Of a DNA stretch of 64,000 nucleotides, positions 59,473 to 64,000 are shown in pieces. The notes below the pieces were generated by a model that saw nothing but the letters and a program-made list of their open reading frames with translations, was not told the origin of the DNA and made no database searches. Numbering within the stretch: the first letter of the stretch is position 1; each line of letters begins with the position of its first letter. Source of the stretch: Saccharibacillus nicotianae (lineage in GTDB: Bacteria > Bacillota > Bacilli > Paenibacillales > Paenibacillaceae). The stretch is from the NCBI RefSeq assembly GCF_042681745.1, contig NZ_JBHUGF010000010.1, forward strand, positions 2,852,001 to 2,916,000, given 5' to 3'. The translations under genes were made by a program, and so were the position numbers.

Positions 59473-60711
59473 TTACGCATGAGGCACTTTACGAGTCGAT
59501 TCAGAGGAGCTTTCTAGAACAGGAATCTCCCAGCTACGCCGTTTTACAAAAAATGCACAGATCAGTAACATCAGTCCATTGATTACAAATACCCAGCGAA
59601 TATCAATCCAGTGTCCGAGCAGACCACCGATAATCGGCCCTTCCATCGTAGCAATCTGTGAAGCCGATTGATTTAACCCAAAAGCTCGACCGCGAAAATC
59701 AGACGGAGTGACTTTGACAATTAAAGCATTGATCGATGGTAATACAGCCGCATAAAATAATCCGTATGCAAATCGCAATATACCAAATCCCCAGATATTC
59801 GTAAAGAAAAATTGTAACAGGTTCCCGATACCACTTCCTAATAAGCCGATAAATAAGATTTTACCATATCCTATTTTACCACCTACTTTGCCCCAGCGTG
59901 GAGCCATAATCAATGTGGCTACACCTACAGCAGAGAATACGATACCTGAACTTAATGAAGCATTATTACTCGATACCCCTAGACTTTGTACATAGATCGT
60001 AATCAACGGTTCCAAAATCATAATCGAAAAAGTACTGATTCCTGCCAGTATTAACAAAGCCACAAATATAGGATTACCTGCTGCTTGTTTGAGATCATCA
60101 CGAACATGAGAACGTTTGGCTGAACGATTAAAATTATGTTCTTTTGCCCAGAAGGTCGCGATTAGAGCTGCAATCAATACAATCGCTGCTGAAAATAAGA
60201 ATGTATTACGATTACCAAAATAATAACTGACTACTCCACCAATCAGTGGCCCTATAATCGTACCTGTTGCCCCTGAGGTTGCCATGACTCCCAATGCATA
60301 ACCGGTTTTATTTTCCGGTGTATTTGTTCCGACAAGAGCGATCGATGCCGGTACAAAACCTGCAAGCAATCCTTGAAAAATACGCACCACCAAAAATAAA
60401 TAAGGGTCTGTCACAAAATAATTAATCAAATATAACGCAGCTAAACTAAAGCCTGAACGAATCAGCATCGGTTTCCGTCCGTATTTATCCGAAAGTGATC
60501 CCCAAAATGGTGAAATCAACGCACTGGCTAAAAAAGTAATACCAAAAGCAATCCCTGACCATATCTCTAAATTGCTGGTTACACCCAGATCAGCTTTTAG
60601 AAAAATAGGTAAAAATGGAATAGAGATGGAGTACGCTGTGCTACAAAAAAAGACACCTAACCACAATACAACTAAATTCCGTTTCCAAGAAAAGTCCTCG
60701 ATAGCTACCAC
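59473..60711 (-). CDS. MFS efflux transporter (MdtG-like)
   Basis: A 412-aa major facilitator protein with 12 hydrophobic segments. The loop 2-3 motif GSLSDKYGRKPML and the motif C-like segment ATSGATGTIIGPLIGGVVS mark drug/proton antiporters (DHA1), closest in appearance to MdtG/YfmO types. The start is GTG at 60711 with AAAGGGCG about 10 nt upstream. A single gene, no regulator adjacent; the substrate is unknown. Confidence 0.87.
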   Translation of the reverse strand: MVAIEDFSWKRNLVVLWLGVFFCSTAYSISIPFLPIFLKADLGVTSNLEIWSGIAFGITFLASALISPFWGSLSDKYGRKPMLIRSGFSLAALYLINYFVTDPYLFLVVRIFQGLLAGFVPASIALVGTNTPENKTGYALGVMATSGATGTIIGPLIGGVVSYYFGNRNTFLFSAAIVLIAALIATFWAKEHNFNRSAKRSHVRDDLKQAAGNPIFVALLILAGISTFSIMILEPLITIYVQSLGVSSNNASLSSGIVFSAVGVATLIMAPRWGKVGGKIGYGKILFIGLLGSGIGNLLQFFFTNIWGFGILRFAYGLFYAAVLPSINALIVKVTPSDFRGRAFGLNQSASQIATMEGPIIGGLLGHWIDIRWVFVINGLMLLICAFFVKRRSWEIPVLESSSESTRKVPHA

Positions 60712-60927
60712 TTATGTCTACACGCCCTTTCCACGACACTGCTTAAATCAATTTCATTCTACTCTTGTTTAACCCATTATCCAAATTCATTACCTTTCAT
60801 AAGCAATGAATAACAATTTATAAGAGAGCGATTGCAATATTATAAATTCGGGTAAAGTACATGTAAGCCAAATCAATAAGTGAAATCAAAATAGATGTAT
60901 TTATAACGTTAAGGGAGATGAATGATA

Positions 60928-61413
60928 ATGAACAAACCATTTGATGATAATAGAGATGCTGCGGCGCAGGAATACAATAGATACCGGACAACTGAACCGG
61001 TCACTTCGGATATAGAAGATGAATTGCGTACGATTCCTGAAAATGATCTAGATATTATTAATCCTACAATGCGTGATGAAGAAGGGATTCAACCGATTAC
61101 AAGTGAAGATGTAGCTGTACGTGATGCTAATGCAGAGCTTGAAGATGAACATGACGTGTCTCCATACAGTATTGATCTCGATGTGGCTGAGACACCAATC
61201 GATACAGGGAATGATCTGAATAGCGATCCCCTTACAGATCTAGAAGATGTTACGCTGGATGATGAATTTCCAGATATTCCAGATGCGGATCTATTAGATG
61301 GAGAGACTCCTGTCGATCCTGCGGCTGTACCTTTAGAAGATCAAGATGCACATGGAACAGATATCTTAAACGGATCAACAGGTGAAGACGAACCAGACCG
61401 TTTCGGACGCTAA
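60928..61413 (+). CDS. Acidic repeat-poor hydrophilic protein, unknown
   Basis: A 161-aa, extremely acidic protein (many DE pairs: TSDIEDELRTIPENDLDIINP, DDEFPDIPDADLLDGETPVDP), Pro-rich and probably disordered. ATG at 60928 is 10 nt after AAGGGAG; an ATG at 60922 is too close to that site. It is followed after 24 bp by a second acidic gene in the same transcript. No family recognised. Confidence 0.68.
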   Translation: MNKPFDDNRDAAAQEYNRYRTTEPVTSDIEDELRTIPENDLDIINPTMRDEEGIQPITSEDVAVRDANAELEDEHDVSPYSIDLDVAETPIDTGNDLNSDPLTDLEDVTLDDEFPDIPDADLLDGETPVDPAAVPLEDQDAHGTDILNGSTGEDEPDRFGR

Positions 61414-61437
61414 GACGTTCACAAGGAGGATTGGACT

Positions 61438-61647
61438 ATGAGTACTCATGATAAAGATCAGGACAAAGAAAAGAAAAATTTAGTGACTGAACGCGATAAT
61501 GATGATGAATTTGGATTGTTCAAAGAAGATTCTTTTCCCGAGTCAGCACCGGATGAAATTCAAAAAAGAGTCATCGATAACGAACTTCCTCATGATAACG
61601 AATTACCGCGTCATGAAGAAGACAAAAACAAGCCAGAAATCGAATAG
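61438..61647 (+). CDS. Small acidic/charged protein, unknown
   Basis: A 69-aa hydrophilic protein (STHDKDQDKEKKNLVTERDNDDEFGLFKEDSFPESAPDEIQKRVIDNELPHDNELPRHEED) with a short internal near-repeat DNELPHDNELPRH. AAGGAGGA is 8-9 nt before the ATG. Second gene of a two-gene unit ending at a clear terminator. Similar in character to the protein at 58363. Confidence 0.7.
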   Translation: MSTHDKDQDKEKKNLVTERDNDDEFGLFKEDSFPESAPDEIQKRVIDNELPHDNELPRHEEDKNKPEIE

Positions 61648-61662
61648 CATCTTATCAATTCA

Positions 61663-61702
61663 AAAAGAACCTTTCCCTTATTGATTACAGGAAAGGTTCT
61701 TT
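61663..61702. terminator. Terminator of the acidic-protein unit
   Basis: AAAAGAACCTTTCC ... GGAAAGGTTCTTTT between convergent genes; serves both strands. Confidence 0.87.
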
Positions 61703-61759
61703 TATTTAATAGGATATTAGATATTAGTAGCACATTTATTCACTTTAGCAATACTGTAC

Positions 61760-63829
61760 TTACGTTTTTTCAATGACGATAATACAAGTACTATCTGGTA
61801 AAGAAACGGATTCGCCCCACTCATCTGTTATTTTCACTTTTGCTTGCAAAACTTCCGTATATCCTGCTTGTAAAAAAGACTCTAAATGAACAATATGCGC
61901 TTGTTCGCCTAATGTCTGCTCGATAAAAGTTCGATACTGGGATGGGGTCATGTAACCGAATTGCTCCTGCACTTCATGAATATAAGCTTCTTCGCCCCAT
62001 GTGTACGTATACAGAAATTCCATCGCATCATTAACAGGCATGATCACTTCTTGTTCTCCTGTTACTTCGTACTCTATTGAGCGCCCGACAAAATCTTGAG
62101 CATATCGCTTCAATGCAGACAGACCATCTTCTTGTAAAAATTGAATACGACGCTTCTGTCCTATCGGTTCTGTCATAATGCCATCCCGAATAATGATCCG
62201 TCCACCTGTTGAAAGAACATCATACGCACTGGATAATGCCGCAGCGACGGTTTCAAGATTGAACTTATGTCCGTTAAATGGAATATACGAATATAGCTCA
62301 TGCAAAATCGACGAAAATAACACACTATCTACACTGCCTGGTTCAACAATTTCTCGTAATGCCAGCGCATCGCCTTTCATCACTTCCCAGGAACGACCTT
62401 CTAATTGCTTTTTGCGTTGAAGTGCTTCGATCACATTTTCGGAAATATCAATTCCAATTGCACGTTTATCCGACCATTCTTCTTCAATCAAATCAAGCAT
62501 AACTCCGCCACCAGGGCCAATATCTATAATCGTCTGACCGACCATATATTGAAGCAGTATCCGCTTATAATCGACCGTCTGATTCATCATTTCAAGATAA
62601 CTTTCTTCATTATGAAAACGATCATACGCATCACGCCGTAATCCGAACAGATCAAATAATAACAATACGGCTTTTTCATAGAGTGGTGACTTTTCAGCTT
62701 CGATACAGAATTCTATTAATTTCTCTGCCGCAGGTGAAAAAACAAAGTTAAAAAAGACAGTATCGGCAATATGAGGTTCCTGCACACATTCATAATTCAA
62801 ATGTGGACTATCTTGTACCCATTTGCCTGTAGACAATTGATCCCAAGACCAATCAGCAAGTACTTTCTCTATCATTCTTTTTTTGTAGACATTTACTTTT
62901 TTGATGCCTTTGTAATCGTAATACATTGTATTCATTAGTCGTTCAAAGCTAATATGCCGTACATCTTCAGGAACAATCTGACTGATCAGTGTAAATATTT
63001 TGGCAAACTCTTCAAATGAAAAATCTTGTAGTGCTGCTTCTACATACCAGAAAGTCTGATGATCAAGCATAGCAAAAGAATGTTCTAGATTAATCTGTTC
63101 ATTCAGTTGGTGTAGACTTTCTAATGTATTTTCTCCTTTATGAATACTGGCAGCCCGTAAGCGTAGTATCCGATCTTCGGTTGTCCAACCTACAGGTTGC
63201 TCTTGATAGACAATCGGTTGGATCAAAGCAAGCACATCGTCTTGTACTTTTTGCCATAATTCTGACGAGACAGCTTCTATAATACAGCGATTCAGTATCA
63301 GTAAAGTGGATTTCATTTCTTCTGGCGATAAAATCCCATGACTGACTTGTTCGGTTAAGGGCAGATTCTCTGCAAAAGGCACTTCTCCACGCAAACATTG
63401 ACCGATTAGTCCATGTGTACGAATCAACGTCGATACTAATTGCGTTCGTTCTTGCTGTGGTTCAGCAGACGCATGCAAATACAGTTCTGCCGATCCTTCA
63501 TTATGTACAAATAAATTAATGCCCTGTTCTTGCCAGCGTATACGTTCACGTACCGTACCGCCTTTGGCTGTTTCAGACCAGACTAGCACTTCTTCGATCA
63601 GTTCTTTTTGCCAGTACGATACTCGCAATTGATCCAGAATACGTAATGTACGCTCTACATAATCCAGTACAGGGTTGGCATTACTTAATTCTTGCAACGT
63701 TGTTACACGTTCCAGATTCACGATCCGCTCTTCAGCCGATACCAAATAATGTAACCAGAGATATGGATTATCGGTAGATAGATAGCCAAGTTCACGATAA
63801 TTGTCTATTGCAGTTAATGAATGTAGCAT
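61760..63829 (-). CDS. Large protein with C-terminal SAM-dependent methyltransferase domain
   Basis: A 689-aa protein. Residues 1 to about 420 are helical with no domain that I recognise. A class I methyltransferase follows: motif I TIIDIGPGGGVML (433-445), acidic loop AIGIDISENVIEAL, motif II region SVDSVLFSSILHELYSY, and GGRIIIRDGIM. The C-terminus is a further 100-residue extension. The start is ATG at 63829 with AAGGATGTGA upstream. A single gene; the substrate is unknown. The size and SILHELYSY motif recall methyltransferases of peptide or polyketide pathways, without proof. Confidence 0.78.
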   Translation of the reverse strand: MLHSLTAIDNYRELGYLSTDNPYLWLHYLVSAEERIVNLERVTTLQELSNANPVLDYVERTLRILDQLRVSYWQKELIEEVLVWSETAKGGTVRERIRWQEQGINLFVHNEGSAELYLHASAEPQQERTQLVSTLIRTHGLIGQCLRGEVPFAENLPLTEQVSHGILSPEEMKSTLLILNRCIIEAVSSELWQKVQDDVLALIQPIVYQEQPVGWTTEDRILRLRAASIHKGENTLESLHQLNEQINLEHSFAMLDHQTFWYVEAALQDFSFEEFAKIFTLISQIVPEDVRHISFERLMNTMYYDYKGIKKVNVYKKRMIEKVLADWSWDQLSTGKWVQDSPHLNYECVQEPHIADTVFFNFVFSPAAEKLIEFCIEAEKSPLYEKAVLLLFDLFGLRRDAYDRFHNEESYLEMMNQTVDYKRILLQYMVGQTIIDIGPGGGVMLDLIEEEWSDKRAIGIDISENVIEALQRKKQLEGRSWEVMKGDALALREIVEPGSVDSVLFSSILHELYSYIPFNGHKFNLETVAAALSSAYDVLSTGGRIIIRDGIMTEPIGQKRRIQFLQEDGLSALKRYAQDFVGRSIEYEVTGEQEVIMPVNDAMEFLYTYTWGEEAYIHEVQEQFGYMTPSQYRTFIEQTLGEQAHIVHLESFLQAGYTEVLQAKVKITDEWGESVSLPDSTCIIVIEKT

Positions 63830-63901
63830 AGGTCACATCCTTATTTTCTCCAGAGTATAGGGTTATTATTAGTTTACCCGTTTTGATGTATATTGATAAT
63901 A

Positions 63902-63934
63902 AAAAAAGCGTTGAACTTGATGTTCAGCGCTTTT
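63902..63934 (-). terminator. Terminator of the gene entering from the right edge
   Basis: AAAAGCGTTGAA-cttgatg-TTCAGCGCTTTT; on the minus strand it is followed by a T run. It lies a few bases after the stop at 63939. Confidence 0.87.
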
Positions 63935-63938
63935 GATT

Positions 63939-64000
63939 TTATTTACCCATAGGCGATTCTACAAATTCTTTTCCTACAGAATACAGCTTATCTTTGTTGA
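63939..64000 (-). CDS. 3' end of an unidentified gene
   Basis: An open frame on the minus strand ends NKDKLYSVGKEFVESPMGK then TAA, directly before a terminator. Only the last 20 residues lie in the window, so the product cannot be named. Confidence 0.55.
   Translation of the reverse strand, partial: NKDKLYSVGKEFVESPMGK

Overview
The window looks like chromosomal DNA of a Paenibacillus or a close Bacillales relative. The support is moderate-to-low GC, strong AGGAGG-type ribosome binding sites, LplA/LplB-type oligosaccharide ABC transporters, YesM/YesN-type sensor pairs, an Mrp antiporter operon and secreted plant-polymer enzymes. The species cannot be named from the sequence. I saw no rRNA, tRNA, CRISPR array, insertion sequence or phage genes. 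Nearly all space is coding, mostly on the minus strand, and most operons end in clear hairpin terminators.

Layout. 1-5.2 kb: 5' end of an oligosaccharide permease gene with a catabolite (cre) site, then a chvE-mmsA-mmsB type monosaccharide ABC operon. 5.6-9.6 kb: an AT-rich island with a small DUF6809-like gene and a three-gene ABC-3C (ABC three-component) conflict system. 9.9-13 kb: AraC regulator, MerR-cysK, and a divergent carboxymuconolactone decarboxylase-like gene with a textbook 19-bp-spacer MerR promoter. 13.1-19.1 kb: Mrp cation/proton antiporter operon with MrpA and MrpB fused. 19.3-21.1 kb: small membrane protein, WYL regulator and divergent VOC protein sharing a perfect operator palindrome. 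21.2-25.8 kb: membrane-anchored sugar-binding protein, YesM kinase and YesN regulator, with an array of five 72-bp repeats between kinase and regulator. 26-32.2 kb: nucleoside ABC importer (nupNOPQ-like), a Moco oxidoreductase and a nucleoside phosphorylase. 32.5-39.7 kb: pectin utilisation (pectate lyase, oligosaccharide ABC importer, LacI regulator, cytoplasmic pectinesterase) with two identical-core operator palindromes and a cre site. 40.1-43.8 kb: RNA-repair operon (RlaP-like nucleotidyltransferase, RtcB ligase, AAA ATPase). 44.5-44.9 kb: a complete but very small transcription unit for a 49-residue Cys-containing peptide. 45.1-49.2 kb: GH12 glucanase, acyltransferase, orphan kinase. 49.5-54.4 kb: cupin, OsmC, and an ECF sigma/anti-sigma/ABC export operon. 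54.7-58 kb: a ComQ-like class I isoprenoid enzyme, an NHLP-type RiPP precursor ending in Trp, and a convergent 7-TM histidine kinase. 58.3-64 kb: acidic small proteins, viroplasmin-RNase H, MFS transporter and a large methyltransferase.

How the parts work together. Pectate lyase outside the cell, an LplABC-type importer and an intracellular pectinesterase form one substrate pathway, probably controlled by the LacI protein and CcpA. The nucleoside importer feeds the adjacent phosphorylase. The membrane-anchored sugar-binding protein with YesM/YesN resembles three-component xylose/sugar sensors and may control the chvE-mmsAB operon 16-20 kb away.

Most noteworthy are: (i) the ComQ-like enzyme next to an NHLP-leader peptide with a C-terminal tryptophan, a candidate terpenylated-tryptophan RiPP or pheromone; (ii) the 49-residue peptide unit at 44.5-44.9 kb; (iii) a dispersed structured repeat (3 copies) whose stems differ in sequence but keep pairing; (iv) the ABC-3C defence operon; and (v) the 72-bp array that supplies the C-terminus of a sensor kinase.
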